DNA from: Deltaproteobacteria bacterium | GTDB taxonomy: Bacteria > Myxococcota_A > UBA9042 > PHBI01 | Length of the DNA stretch: 64,000 bases | Assembly (NCBI GenBank): GCA_020632715.1 | Contig: JACKFA010000013.1 | Coordinates: forward strand, 62,001 to 126,000 | Direction: 5' to 3' | Part shown: positions 1-8,362 of the stretch, one piece after another | Layout of the letters: each line of letters begins with the position of its first letter | Numbering within the stretch: the stretch's first letter is position 1 | The notes under the pieces: model-generated | What the model was told of the DNA's origin: nothing | Seen by the model: the letters and a program-made list of their open reading frames with translations, nothing else | Databases searched by the model: none | Made by a program: the position numbers and the translations under genes

Positions 1-1408
1 TCGCCGGGTGCTTCACGACGCCCGACGTCACCCAGCGCTTGCCCTTCGTGTCGATGCTCGTGTCGTCGGCCGGGATCGGGAAGCCGACGCCGTCCGTCGA
101 GAAGATCCAGCGGTCGATGCGCGGCTCCTTCCGGAGCTGCCCCTTCGCGCCGCCGTCCGGCACGCTCGGCGCCACGACGCGCCGGTACACGTCCGCCGCC
201 GTCTGGATGGCGGGGTGGTCCTCCGGCGTCATCCAGCCCGGGTAGATCTGCGGGTTCCCGGGCTGGTAGCCCGTCCACGTCAGCTCCTCGTAGCGCGGCA
301 CGTACACGTCGACCTGGAGCCCCGCCGCGCGCGCCTTCGCCACGCTCGGGAGGTTCTCCACGTCCGCGACCGCCTGCTCCGCCGACTCGCCCACCGTGAG
401 GCGGCGGTCGAAGCGCACCGTGAGCTTGTCCGGCACGGCGCAGTCGCTCGGCGTGTCGAGCTTCGCCCACGACGCCGTGCGCGTCCCGTGGCCGAGGAAC
501 TCGTGGTCGAGGAAGCCCTCGCGCGCGTCGTACTTGGCCGCCGCCTCCGCGACGATGGCGCTCCCGAACTCCATCGGGTTCAGCCCCTCCCACGGCATCG
601 AGCCGTGGCACGAGCGCCCGGTCACCACCATCTCGATCTGCATGCGGCCGCGCTGCCCGCGGTAGATCCCGAGCGCCCCCTTCGCCGAGTCGCCCGTGCC
701 CTCCGTGAGGATGACCACGTCGGGGACGACGCCCGCCTCGGCGCCCGGCCACACCTTCTGCGTCATGAACATGGGCCCGGCGCCGTCGTTGTCCTCCTCG
801 GCCGCCGTCGCGTAGGAGCGCACGATGACGCCCTTCAGCGCCCCCTCGCCCTTGAGCTCGAGGAGGATCTTCGTCGCGACGACCTGGCAGCACACGCCAC
901 CGAGCTGGTCGGCGGCGCCGCGCCCGAAGACGAGGCGGTCCCACTCGTCGTCGACCGGCAGGTGGCCGAGCTCCCGCCGCAGGAAGCCGCGGTCGACCTT
1001 CGACCAGTCCTTGACGCCGTCGTAGGCGTGGATCCCGCCGCCGATCTTCTGCTCCCACTGGGAGCGGAGGGCCATGACGGTGTCGGTGTGGCCGTCGTAG
1101 TAGACGACCTTCTTGTCGGCGAGCGCGACGCCGTCGCCCTCGTCCATCACGTGCCAGACGAGGTTGCCGTACTCGTCGAAGCCGACGTCCTCGGGCTTGT
1201 CGACCGCGCCGAGCTCGATGATCTGCGACTTCAGGTACTGGAGCCGCGGCCCCTCGTGGTTCGAGAGCCCGCAGCGCGGGTCACCGCCCTGGTCGGCCGG
1301 CTTGTCGACGTAGTCGGCGGGGATCCGGATGGCCTCCTTCAGGAGGCGCACGGCGATGGGGCGGTACTTCTCGGCGAGCTCGGCCACGCGGGCGTCGAGG
1401 TTCTGCAT
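1..1408 (-). CDS. ygeY: YgeY-type M20 metallohydrolase, 3' end beyond window
   Basis: Partial: 469 codons are visible and the reading frame runs off the left edge. It reads as a zinc-dependent M20-family amidohydrolase of the YgeY type. The metal-binding pattern is visible: YYDGHTDTV (His-x-Asp), then GRGAADQLGG, then AAEEDND with the catalytic Glu pair. The final C-terminal His is not seen. The start ATG at 1406-1408 follows GCAGGAGC. It lies 81 bp downstream of ygeW on the same strand, so the two probably form an operon. Their E. coli homologues are also neighbours, in a purine/selenium-linked cluster. The visible part already exceeds the roughly 400 residues I recall for E. coli YgeY, so the C-terminus is longer. 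The substrate cannot be read from the sequence. Confidence 0.85.
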   Translation of the reverse strand, partial: MQNLDARVAELAEKYRPIAVRLLKEAIRIPADYVDKPADQGGDPRCGLSNHEGPRLQYLKSQIIELGAVDKPEDVGFDEYGNLVWHVMDEGDGVALADKKVVYYDGHTDTVMALRSQWEQKIGGGIHAYDGVKDWSKVDRGFLRRELGHLPVDDEWDRLVFGRGAADQLGGVCCQVVATKILLELKGEGALKGVIVRSYATAAEEDNDGAGPMFMTQKVWPGAEAGVVPDVVILTEGTGDSAKGALGIYRGQRGRMQIEMVVTGRSCHGSMPWEGLNPMEFGSAIVAEAAAKYDAREGFLDHEFLGHGTRTASWAKLDTPSDCAVPDKLTVRFDRRLTVGESAEQAVADVENLPSVAKARAAGLQVDVYVPRYEELTWTGYQPGNPQIYPGWMTPEDHPAIQTAADVYRRVVAPSVPDGGAKGQLRKEPRIDRWIFSTDGVGFPIPADDTSIDTKGKRWVTSGVVKHPA

Positions 1409-1489
1409 GCTCTCGTGCTCCTGCGGGGCGTCCCCCCGCGGCGGCTGGGGTGATTCTCTCGGTTCGTGTTCTGCGGCGCGCCGGCCGCC

Positions 1490-2629
1490 TCAGCCGAGCT
1501 GCGCGCGCAGCCGGGCGGCGAGGTCGGGGATCTTGGCGCCCGCGAGGAGCGCCATGATGACGTAGACCTTCTTCTGGGCCTCGCGCGCGACGTTGACCTT
1601 GTGCTTGTCCATGACGCCCGGCGAGACCTCGGCGCCGATGTCGGCCGGCAGGCAGTGCATGTAGAGGGCGTCGCCCTCGGCCGTGAGGCCCATGCGCCGC
1701 TCGTCGCAGATCCAGTCCGTGTGCGCCTTGTTGCGGGCGAGGGCGCGCTTCTCGATGTCGCCCATGGCGGCCTTGTCGCCCGCCTTGTTGGCCGCGACGC
1801 GCTCGAGCATGAGGTCGTAGGGGCCCCAGCTCTTCGGGTAGACGACGTCGGCGCCCTTGAAGGCGTCGTCCATGTCGTGGGTCACGCGGAAGCTGCCGCC
1901 GCCCTTCTTCGCGTTGTCGTGCGCGTGCTGCACGGTGTCCGGGATGAGCTGGTAGCCGTCCGGGTGGGCGAGGGTCACGTCGGCGCCGTAGCGCGTGAGG
2001 AGCATGATGAGCCCCTGCGGCACGGAGAGCGGCTTCGCGTAGCTCGGCGAGTAAGCCCACGACACCGCGATCTTCTTGCCCTGGAGGCCCGTCGGGAAGT
2101 TCTCGCGGAGCCACAGCAGGTCCGCCATGGTCTGCGTCGGGTGGTCGATGTCGCACTGGAGGTTCACGACGGGGACCTTGCGCGTGTCGTCCGTCGCCGT
2201 GAGGTAGTCGTCGATGCCCTGCTTCACGTCGCGCATGAAGCTGTTGCCCTCGCCGAGGATGAGGTCGTGGCGGACGCCCATCGCGTGGCTGTTCATGCCG
2301 AGCATGGCGCCCGTCTCGGCGGCGGTCTCGCCGTGGGAGACCTGGGTCGAGCTCCCGTCGACGATGACGGGCGCCATGCCGAGGCGCGCGGCGGCGCCGG
2401 CCCAGGCGCTCTTCGTGCGCGTCGAGTTGTCGAAGAACATGGCGTAGGCGAGCTCGTTCGGGCAGAGCGCGAGCGAGTGGCCGGCGCGGTCGGCGGCGGC
2501 GAAGAGCTCGGCCAGCGCGGTCAGCGCGGCGATCTTCTCGTCGGACCAGTCCTGCGTGAGGAGCAGGCTCTCACCGTGGAACGAGGTGGCGGTCGCCTGG
2601 GCGATCAGGGCGTCGAGCTGGGTGTCCAT
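1490..2629 (-). CDS. ygeW: Knotted carbamoyltransferase YgeW
   Basis: 379 residues, close to E. coli YgeW along its whole length. Visible carbamoyltransferase motifs are FFDNSTRTKSAW (carbamoyl-phosphate loop), HPTQTMADL and YMHCLPADI. YgeW-specific stretches such as TWAYSPSYxKPLSVPQG-like (here SWAYSPSYAKPLSVPQG), LAHPDGYQLIPD and VYPKSWGPY separate it from ornithine and aspartate transcarbamoylases. I chose the ATG at 2629 because GCGGAG lies upstream and similarity begins there; the frame stays open further upstream without similarity. The family transfers a carbamoyl group, but the acceptor is not visible here. Homologues sit with molybdenum hydroxylases and DAP ammonia-lyase in purine-catabolic clusters; here only YgeY is adjacent. 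Confidence 0.92.
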   Translation of the reverse strand: MDTQLDALIAQATATSFHGESLLLTQDWSDEKIAALTALAELFAAADRAGHSLALCPNELAYAMFFDNSTRTKSAWAGAAARLGMAPVIVDGSSTQVSHGETAAETGAMLGMNSHAMGVRHDLILGEGNSFMRDVKQGIDDYLTATDDTRKVPVVNLQCDIDHPTQTMADLLWLRENFPTGLQGKKIAVSWAYSPSYAKPLSVPQGLIMLLTRYGADVTLAHPDGYQLIPDTVQHAHDNAKKGGGSFRVTHDMDDAFKGADVVYPKSWGPYDLMLERVAANKAGDKAAMGDIEKRALARNKAHTDWICDERRMGLTAEGDALYMHCLPADIGAEVSPGVMDKHKVNVAREAQKKVYVIMALLAGAKIPDLAARLRAQLG

Positions 2630-2779
2630 GGGTCCGTTCTCCGCGGGTCGGGACGAGCGCCGCGCGCGGCGGTCCACCGCGCGGGGTCGGTCGGGCAACC
2701 TAAAGGAAAGTGCCAGGGCTGTCACGCGGGGTTTTGGCGGGCTCGCGTGCGCCGCGGGGGCGCGCGCGCCGCGGCGCGA

Positions 2780-3787
2780 TCACGCCCCGGCGTCGGGCCC
2801 GCCGCGGCGCTCGCGGACGACGCGGTCGAAGAGGCTCACGCGCCGGTCGGCGAGGAAGCGCCACCAGAGGCGCGTCCACGAGCGGTGCGACGCGAGGGCG
2901 TCGTAGACCTCGGGCGCGGCGCGGCGGACGCGCGGGAGGCGGTTCCAGGCGACGAAGGGGAAGTCGTGGTGCTCGTTGTGGTAGCCCAGGTTCAGCGCCA
3001 CGAGGTTCCCGGGGCCGTAGTAGCTGAAGGTCTCCTGCGCCGAGCCCGGGCCGCCGAGGGCGGTGTGCTCCTGGACGTAGCGGGCGCTGATGGGGTGGAG
3101 GGCCGCGCCGAAGAGCGTGCTCGCGAGCAGGTAGACGACCGGCCACGGGCCGAGGACGACGACCAGGGCTATGTCCGCGCCGAGCTGGAGCGCGGCGTTC
3201 GCGGCGAGCCAGGCGCGGGAGGGGCCGCGGCCGCTCGCGCCGGCGCGTGCGGTGCGGGCGAGCTGCAACAGCGGGAAGGCGAGCTGCCAGCCGAGCTTCC
3301 CGAGGGGGGAGGCGCCGACGAGGCGGGCCTCGCGCGCCGAGGGGAGGTCGGCGTCGCCGTCCATCACGCCCTGGAGGCGGTGATGCTTCAGGTGGTAGTG
3401 GGCGTACTCGACGGCCATGGGCGCGCCGAGCGGTAGGTTCGCCGCGAGGGCGAGGAGGCGGTTCGCGGCGCGGCCGCGGAAGACGAGGCGGTGGGCGCAC
3501 TCGTGGATGACCGCGAGGAGCGCCTGGTTCGCGAGCGCGCCGACGAGCCAGGCGACGAGGAGCGAGGCCGGGCCGAGGTCCGCGGCCCACACGGCGAGGG
3601 CGAGCTGGACCGCGACGAGGCCGAAGGCGACCGCGGCGGTCCACGGGTTCCGGCCCTGGAGCGCCTTCACCTCGGGGTGGGCGGCGAGGACGCGGCGCGC
3701 CTGCTCGCGGTGGGGCTCGGCGTGGGCGACCCGGATGAAGTCGGCGCGGGGCGAGCGCGAACCGGGGGATGGGGTGGAATCTGCCAT
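2780..3787 (-). CDS. Sphingolipid delta-4 desaturase-like membrane di-iron enzyme
   Basis: 335 residues of the membrane fatty-acid desaturase superfamily. The three His clusters are HECAH, HYHLKHH and HNEHHDFP, with hydrophobic segments around residues 48-110 and 205-235. The block after the third cluster (YDALASHRSWTRLWWRFLAD) and the D-x-D pattern after the second (VMDGDADLP) resemble the eukaryotic dihydroceramide desaturase DES1 more than acyl-lipid desaturases. The likely role is introducing a double bond in a sphingoid base or a related lipid in the inner membrane. Some myxobacteria make sphingolipids, so this is plausible, but substrate specificity is inference. No clear Shine-Dalgarno sequence is seen. 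It is monocistronic by position, 150 bp upstream of ygeW on the same strand. Confidence 0.8.
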   Translation of the reverse strand: MADSTPSPGSRSPRADFIRVAHAEPHREQARRVLAAHPEVKALQGRNPWTAAVAFGLVAVQLALAVWAADLGPASLLVAWLVGALANQALLAVIHECAHRLVFRGRAANRLLALAANLPLGAPMAVEYAHYHLKHHRLQGVMDGDADLPSAREARLVGASPLGKLGWQLAFPLLQLARTARAGASGRGPSRAWLAANAALQLGADIALVVVLGPWPVVYLLASTLFGAALHPISARYVQEHTALGGPGSAQETFSYYGPGNLVALNLGYHNEHHDFPFVAWNRLPRVRRAAPEVYDALASHRSWTRLWWRFLADRRVSLFDRVVRERRGGPDAGA

Positions 3788-4069
3788 GAAGTCGGTGCAG
3801 TCGACGTCGTTGCGTGAAAGAGTCTGGCTGGTCGGTATTACGCGATCCGGGCGGGCGCGGTCAAGCGGCGGAGCGGGTCGCGGCCTTGCGCGCGCCGACG
3901 TCGGTGGGATGCGGATCGCGCGAGGAAGTCGCGACCACGAGGTTGCAACATTCGTTCTGCTCGGGTGTCATCTCCGCATGGGGGGAGAGCTCTGGGCGAG
4001 GCGGTTGGGTGCCTCGCGCGGGCCGGTCTCGTACGACCGCGCACGTCGAGGCGCGCCGAGAGGTCGAAG

Positions 4070-5587
4070 ATGGGGTTCGTGCAACAGCAGAAGCCGGGGG
4101 CGGCGACGACCGCGCCCCTCGACAAGGCCGAGGCGCCGCAGCAGGGCAAGGAGCTCGCCGGGAAGGACCTCGCCGAGCAGGACGCGATGCTGAAGCCGGG
4201 CGCCGGCGGGCTCGCGTCGGCGCGCTTCCAGAGCCAGGCCGACTTCGGCAAGGCGCTCGCGGGCGCGCTCTACCTGAAGCCGGGGCACGGCAACAAGGAG
4301 GCGGTGTCGGTGCTCCAGGAGTCGCTGACGAGCATGGGCTTCGCGCTCGGCACGATCGACGGGCTCTGGGGCAACGCGACGACCGGGGCGCTGAAGCAGT
4401 TCCAGTCGACGCAGGGCGCGAAGGCCGACGCGATCATCGGGCCGAACACGATGGGCGCGCTCGACAAGGCGGACGCGGCGAGCGGCTCGAAGCCCGTGCC
4501 GAAGGCGAAGGAGAAGGAGAAGGAGCAGGCCAAGGCGAAGGGGGGCGGCGGCGACGCGGCCGGCCCGGCGCCGGTGTCCGACAAGACGAAGGGCGCGCCG
4601 CCGGCGAAGGGCGGCGGGCAGACGGACAACCTCGAGGAGAAGAAGGCCGAGACGAAGTCCCAGGTGAAGGAGAAGCCGACGCCCGAGGTGATGTCGAAGA
4701 AGGAGTCGGAGTTCGCGAGCGAGGGGCAGGCGGCGCTGTCGCAGGTCGAGGCGGCGGGCGGCGGGTCGCTCACGGGCGGAGGCGACACGAAGGGGGCCGG
4801 CGTCGAGGGCTACCCGCAGTGGTTCGTCGACCTCCAGGACAAGCTCGTGAACAGCGCGTCGTGGAGCGACACCCACGAGAAGGCGCAGAACGTGCTGTAC
4901 CGCTACGCGATGTGGAAGACGGAGGCGGACCTCGGGTACGTGCCGGCGTCGGTCGAGTACTTCTTCCGCTACATCGGTAAGAGCGACGGCAACAACGCGG
5001 CGGCGAAGAAGGCCGGCAAGAAGGGCGCCGAGGACCTCGGCGGGTACGGGAACGCGAAGAACTGGTGCGCGCAGGCGACGACGATGGCGGCGGAGAAGTC
5101 GCTGAAGGAGCGCGGGCTCAAGTTCAAGGGCGGCATCGGGGCGTGGATCCAGGCGCACGCCGGCAAGAAGACGGCCGGGTCGTACTGGTGCACGCGGGCG
5201 AACGGCGTCGAGCTCACGGCGGGCGACCAGGTGAGCTACCTCGGGAAGAACCACAACAACACGACCGGGCACCGGGTGACGGTGCTCGAGAACCTGGGCG
5301 GCGGGAAGTTCCTGCACGTGTCGGGCAACGCCGGCGGCGGCGGGAGCGGGAGCGTGCGCATCGGGACGTCGACGCGCTCGGACGTGCCGGCGGACTTCGT
5401 GCCGGGCGGGAAGCTCACGCAGGCGCACGCGAAGCCGACGGACGACACCGTGTGGGTGTACTCGCTCCAGAAGACGGGCGACGTGTTCTCGGAGCTCGCG
5501 AAGCTCGACGGGATCCCGGCGACCGACCCGCGGTACGACGGGCTCCTGAAGGAGCTCGGGCTCGAGCGGACGACGCCGAGCAAGTAG
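4070..5587 (+). CDS. Peptidoglycan-binding protein with C-terminal cysteine-hydrolase-like domain
   Basis: 505 residues. A PG_binding_1-like domain spans about 65-135 (VLQESLTSMGFALGTIDGLWG, then TTGALKQFQ). A Lys/Glu/Pro/Gly linker runs from about 136 to 250. The C-terminal domain, about 255-505, has NWCAQATTMAAEK (Cys333) and TTGHRVTVLEN (His401) in the order and spacing of CHAP or NlpC/P60-type cysteine hydrolases, so it may cut peptidoglycan. There is no signal peptide or lipobox; the N-terminus (MGFVQQQKPG) is polar. Non-classical export, for example as a contractile-injection or type VI cargo, is possible but no such genes are in the window. The ATG at 4070 was chosen because the upstream extension is Arg-rich and non-conserved in character. 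Function is inference from domains. Confidence 0.7.
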   Translation: MGFVQQQKPGAATTAPLDKAEAPQQGKELAGKDLAEQDAMLKPGAGGLASARFQSQADFGKALAGALYLKPGHGNKEAVSVLQESLTSMGFALGTIDGLWGNATTGALKQFQSTQGAKADAIIGPNTMGALDKADAASGSKPVPKAKEKEKEQAKAKGGGGDAAGPAPVSDKTKGAPPAKGGGQTDNLEEKKAETKSQVKEKPTPEVMSKKESEFASEGQAALSQVEAAGGGSLTGGGDTKGAGVEGYPQWFVDLQDKLVNSASWSDTHEKAQNVLYRYAMWKTEADLGYVPASVEYFFRYIGKSDGNNAAAKKAGKKGAEDLGGYGNAKNWCAQATTMAAEKSLKERGLKFKGGIGAWIQAHAGKKTAGSYWCTRANGVELTAGDQVSYLGKNHNNTTGHRVTVLENLGGGKFLHVSGNAGGGGSGSVRIGTSTRSDVPADFVPGGKLTQAHAKPTDDTVWVYSLQKTGDVFSELAKLDGIPATDPRYDGLLKELGLERTTPSK

Positions 5588-5625
5588 CGGGCGTGGGGGC
5601 GAGGTCGGGCTTCGTGTTAGTGGTT

Positions 5626-5820
5626 GAACCGAAAGGGGAAACCACGGAGGCACGGAGGCACGGAGGGGGCGGCGGAGCTTCGGCGGCGCCGGCCCCCGGT
5701 CGGGGCGTTGCTCTTGGGGTCCAGAACGAGACCACGGTAGTCCGGAGCGGGGGGAGGGGTGGGGCAACTCCACTGAACCCTCCGTGCCTCCGTGCCTCCG
5801 TGGTTGTCCCCTTTGAGTTC
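5626..5820. repeat. Inverted repeat with CACGGAGG tandem units
   Basis: The left arm (5626-5667) contains AACCACGGAGGCACGGAGG; the right arm (5778-5820) is its near-perfect reverse complement (CCTCCGTGCCTCCGTGGTTG). The arms are about 42 bp and are separated by about 110 bp. Arms ending in AAAGGGGA/TCCCCTTT extend the match beyond the tandem CACGGAGG units. Elements containing ACCACGGAG(A/G)CACGGAG recur as dispersed palindromes in many environmental genomes; that is from memory. Its position between convergent genes fits an extragenic REP-like element that may also act as a transcript end. Confidence 0.75.
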
Positions 5821-5884
5821 GGTATCTTGTGGGAGTTTTTGGGTAAGGGGCTTCGCGCCGACGGGCTCGGCGCCCTGCGACTCC

Positions 5885-5927
5885 GGCCCCCCGAGTCGGC
5901 CGCTTCGCGGCCTTGGTCGGGGGGGCC
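5885..5927. terminator. GC-rich hairpin, possible bidirectional terminator
   Basis: An imperfect stem with outer arms GGCCCCCC/GGGGGGGCC and a perfect inner GGCCGC/GCGGCC around a 3-nt loop. It sits 29 bp past the stop codon of the minus-strand OmpA-like gene, between convergent genes. There is no U-tract, so intrinsic termination is uncertain. Confidence 0.4.
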
Positions 5928-5955
5928 TGCGTCTCCGGTCGCCGAGCCCCGATTG

Positions 5956-6444
5956 CTAACGGGCCGCGCTGCGGATTCGGTACCAGCTGTCGTGCCACGC
6001 CGTCTGGTTCAGCTCGAACCCGATGCGGCCGTCGTTGTCGGCCATGCCCGGGTCGTCCGCGCGCCACGTGATGCTGAGCTGGTCGAACGGGACGCCGCGG
6101 TTGATGAGGTAGTCACGCACCGCGCGGGCCCGCGCCGACGCCACGAAGCGCCCGAACTGCGTCCCGTCGTTGTGCGCCACGATCGCGACCTGCGCGCCGT
6201 GGAGGTTGCCGCTCGTGAAGCAGCCCGCGAGGAAGTTCAACGGCGCCTTGTCGTGCACCTCGAGCGCCGTCTCACGCGGCAGGAAGTACACGTCCGTCCC
6301 GAGCGCGTTGCAGGCCGCTCCCACGTCGCTCGTGAAGGTGAAGCCGTCCGCGCGGACGTACTCGGCGTCGTTGTCGCCCGCGAGGGCCGCGCCGGACGCG
6401 GTCAGCAGGCCGGCGAAGATCAAGGTCGAGAGGGCGCGCTTCAT
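5956..6444 (-). CDS. Small exported OmpA-like domain protein
   Basis: 162 residues. Signal peptide: MKRALSTLIFAGLLTASGAALA, cut before GDNDAEY. The mature part has an OmpA/Pal-like pattern, VAIVAHNDGTQFGRFVASAR then AVRDYLINRGVPFDQLSITW, ending with NDGRIGFEL. It lacks the canonical NxxLSxxRA wording, so peptidoglycan binding is not assured. Two Cys residues (in AACNALG and AGCFTSG) could form a disulfide in the periplasm. The ATG at 6444 is set by a strong AAGGAGG 6 nt upstream. A TGGCAC element on the minus strand at 6529-6534 with TCGC five bases on is a one-mismatch sigma-54-like site 76 bp before the start; treat it as weak. Confidence 0.65.
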   Translation of the reverse strand: MKRALSTLIFAGLLTASGAALAGDNDAEYVRADGFTFTSDVGAACNALGTDVYFLPRETALEVHDKAPLNFLAGCFTSGNLHGAQVAIVAHNDGTQFGRFVASARARAVRDYLINRGVPFDQLSITWRADDPGMADNDGRIGFELNQTAWHDSWYRIRSAAR

Positions 6445-6765
6445 GAGGTCCTCCTTCTCTGGGGTCGAGTCGCGCCACCAACAGCGGCTCGCGCCGCTCG
6501 GTGTATGGCAACCCACTTCGCGAGAACCGTGCCATGTCCCGGGCCTTCAATGTTTTCAGCGCCTTGGCGCCTCCTCCGCGCCCCCGCCCCCCGCACCTCC
6601 CGTGGCGACTCGCCTCACCTCGGGCGCCCGCGCCTCATCTCGCCCCACCTCTGGTGACCGCCCCCGCGTCCCCGAGCTTGCGCCCGACCCCTCCCGTGCC
6701 TCATATCCCGCCGCGCGCGGGGCGCATCGCCCCGCCCGACCCCGACCCGAGGCAGAGCCGACCCG
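6445..6765. other. 321-bp divergent intergenic region
   Basis: Lies between the minus-strand OmpA-like gene and plus-strand hflX, so it must carry both promoters. It includes the weak sigma-54-like site at 6520-6534 described with the OmpA-like gene. A C-rich, G-poor run (about 6568-6770) leads into hflX. No convincing small gene or clear sigma-70 promoter was found. Confidence 0.5.
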
Positions 6766-8178
6766 ATGCACGCGACCGAGACCCCCCGAAAGACCGCCGT
6801 CATCGCGGCCGTGCAGCTCCCCGACGTCGACGACGCCGACCACGCCTCGAACGTCGCCGAGCTCCGCCGCCTCCTGACCACCCTCGGCTACGACGTCGTC
6901 GGCGCCGTCTCCCAGAAGCGTAACGGCCTCGGCGCCGGCGCCGTCTTCGGCACCGGCAAGCTCAAGGAGCTCGCCCGCTACACCGGCGGCACCGGCGTCA
7001 TCCCCTCGCCCGCCCCCAAGGCCAAGAAGAACGCCGCCCCCGACGCGGACGACGACGGCGCCGACGAGATCGAGGACCCCGAGCCCGTCGAGCCCGACCC
7101 CGACGACGCGAGCGACGGCGACACCCCGGCCGACGGCGACGTCCCCCACGCCGACGTCGTCGTCCTCGACCACGAGATCAGCCCCCGCCAGGCCCGGAAC
7201 CTCGAGCGCGCCACCGACGCCGAGGTCATCGACCGCACCGGCGTCATCGTCGAGATCTTCCACCGCCACGCCAACACCCGCGAGGCCCGCCTCCAGGTCG
7301 AGATCGCCCGCCTCAAGTACGTCGTCCCGCGCCTCCGCGCCGGCGTCCGCGGCGCCGGTGACCGCCAGCGCGGCGGCGTCGGCGGCAAGGGCGCCGGCGA
7401 GTCCGCCCTCGAGCTCGACCGCCGCAAGGTCCGCGACCGCGTCGCCGAGCTCGAGGCCGAGCTCGAGGCCATCGCCAAGGAGGAAGGCCAGCGCCGGAGC
7501 CGCCGTCAGGGCGTCGCCCGCGTCGGCCTCGTCGGCTACACCAATGCCGGCAAGTCCTCCCTGATGCGCGCCCTCACCGGGAGCGAGGTCTACGTCGAGG
7601 ACAAGCTCTTCGCCACCCTCGGAACCACCGTCCGCGCGCTCCACCCGGAGACCACGCCGCGGATCCTCGTCTCCGACACCGTCGGCTTCATCAAGAAGCT
7701 CCCCCACGACCTCGTCGCCTCCTTCCGCTCCACCCTCGACGAGGCCCTCGAGGCGTCCCTCCTCCTCTACGTCGTCGACTGCTCCGACCCCGGCTTCCGC
7801 GGGCAGCTCGCCGTCACGCGGCAGGTGCTCGGCGAGATCGGCGCCGACAGCGTCCCGAGCCTCCTCGTCCTCAACAAGATCGACAAGGTCACGGACGACG
7901 AGCTCCTCGCCCTCCTCGCCGAGTACCCCGACGCGACCGCGCTCTCGGCGCACGACCCCGACGACGTCGCCCGCCTCCGCGACCTCATCATCGCCTTCTT
8001 CGAGGCGGACATGGAGGAGACCGTCATCTCCATCCCCTACACCCTCGGCCGCGTCGTCGGGCAGGTCCGGAGCGCCATGCGGGTCCTCGCCGAGAGCTAC
8101 GACGAGCACGGCACCCACCTCACCGTCCGCGCCCCCGCCGCCGAGGTCGCCCGCGTCCGGACCCTCCTCGCCGGCTGA
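6766..8178 (+). CDS. hflX: Ribosome-associated GTPase HflX
   Basis: 470 residues. N-terminal HflX nucleotide-binding-like domain: FGTGKLKEL around 61-69 and DHEISPRQARNLE around 135-147. Coiled linker with KVRDRVAELEAELEAI around 221-236. GTPase domain: GYTNAGKSS (257-265), LGTT, DTVGF (304-308), NKID (370-373). HflX binds the large ribosomal subunit and splits stalled or heat-damaged ribosomes. An unusual acidic Pro/Asp/Glu insertion at about 77-128 separates the two halves of the N-terminal domain, where typical HflX has only a few residues. The start is the ATG at 6766; there is no obvious SD sequence. It appears monocistronic. Confidence 0.95.
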   Translation: MHATETPRKTAVIAAVQLPDVDDADHASNVAELRRLLTTLGYDVVGAVSQKRNGLGAGAVFGTGKLKELARYTGGTGVIPSPAPKAKKNAAPDADDDGADEIEDPEPVEPDPDDASDGDTPADGDVPHADVVVLDHEISPRQARNLERATDAEVIDRTGVIVEIFHRHANTREARLQVEIARLKYVVPRLRAGVRGAGDRQRGGVGGKGAGESALELDRRKVRDRVAELEAELEAIAKEEGQRRSRRQGVARVGLVGYTNAGKSSLMRALTGSEVYVEDKLFATLGTTVRALHPETTPRILVSDTVGFIKKLPHDLVASFRSTLDEALEASLLLYVVDCSDPGFRGQLAVTRQVLGEIGADSVPSLLVLNKIDKVTDDELLALLAEYPDATALSAHDPDDVARLRDLIIAFFEADMEETVISIPYTLGRVVGQVRSAMRVLAESYDEHGTHLTVRAPAAEVARVRTLLAG

Positions 8179-8362
8179 TCCGCCACGTCCCCTCCCGACG
8201 CGCCAGCCGATCCCGCCGCCCCGTCTTTCCGGCTGTACGTCCGTTATTTTCCTCCGCCTCCTGCGCGGGTCTCCGGCGCGCCCGTCCGGCGCCGCGTCAG
8301 CGCCTGGTTGACGAGCGATCCCGGCCATGTTGGAAGGGCCTCCCCGAGCCAGGAGAGACCCG

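Larger units (their letters stand above)
5588..5955. other. 368-bp non-coding region between convergent genes
   Basis: This gene-free stretch lies between the convergent peptidoglycan-binding and OmpA-like genes. It holds a long inverted repeat (5626-5667 and 5778-5820) and, closer to the minus-strand gene, an imperfect GC hairpin (5885-5927). I see no ORF with coding character. Confidence 0.75.

Noticed and set aside
2700..2725. TGGCAC element on the minus strand upstream of ygeW as sigma-54 promoter
   Set aside because: Five bases on is TTTA, not TTGC; the next TTGC is at the wrong spacing. The -12 element is missing.
1466..3436. Long plus-strand reading frame across the ygeW and desaturase genes
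   Set aside because: Its translation is Arg/Val/Ala/Glu-rich low-complexity with no domain, and it opposes two clearly coding minus-strand genes. In DNA this GC-rich, antisense frames stay open by codon bias.
6520..6534. Sigma-54 promoter for the OmpA-like gene
   Set aside because: -24 is exact but -12 reads TCGC and there is no supporting upstream site. Kept only as a weak note.
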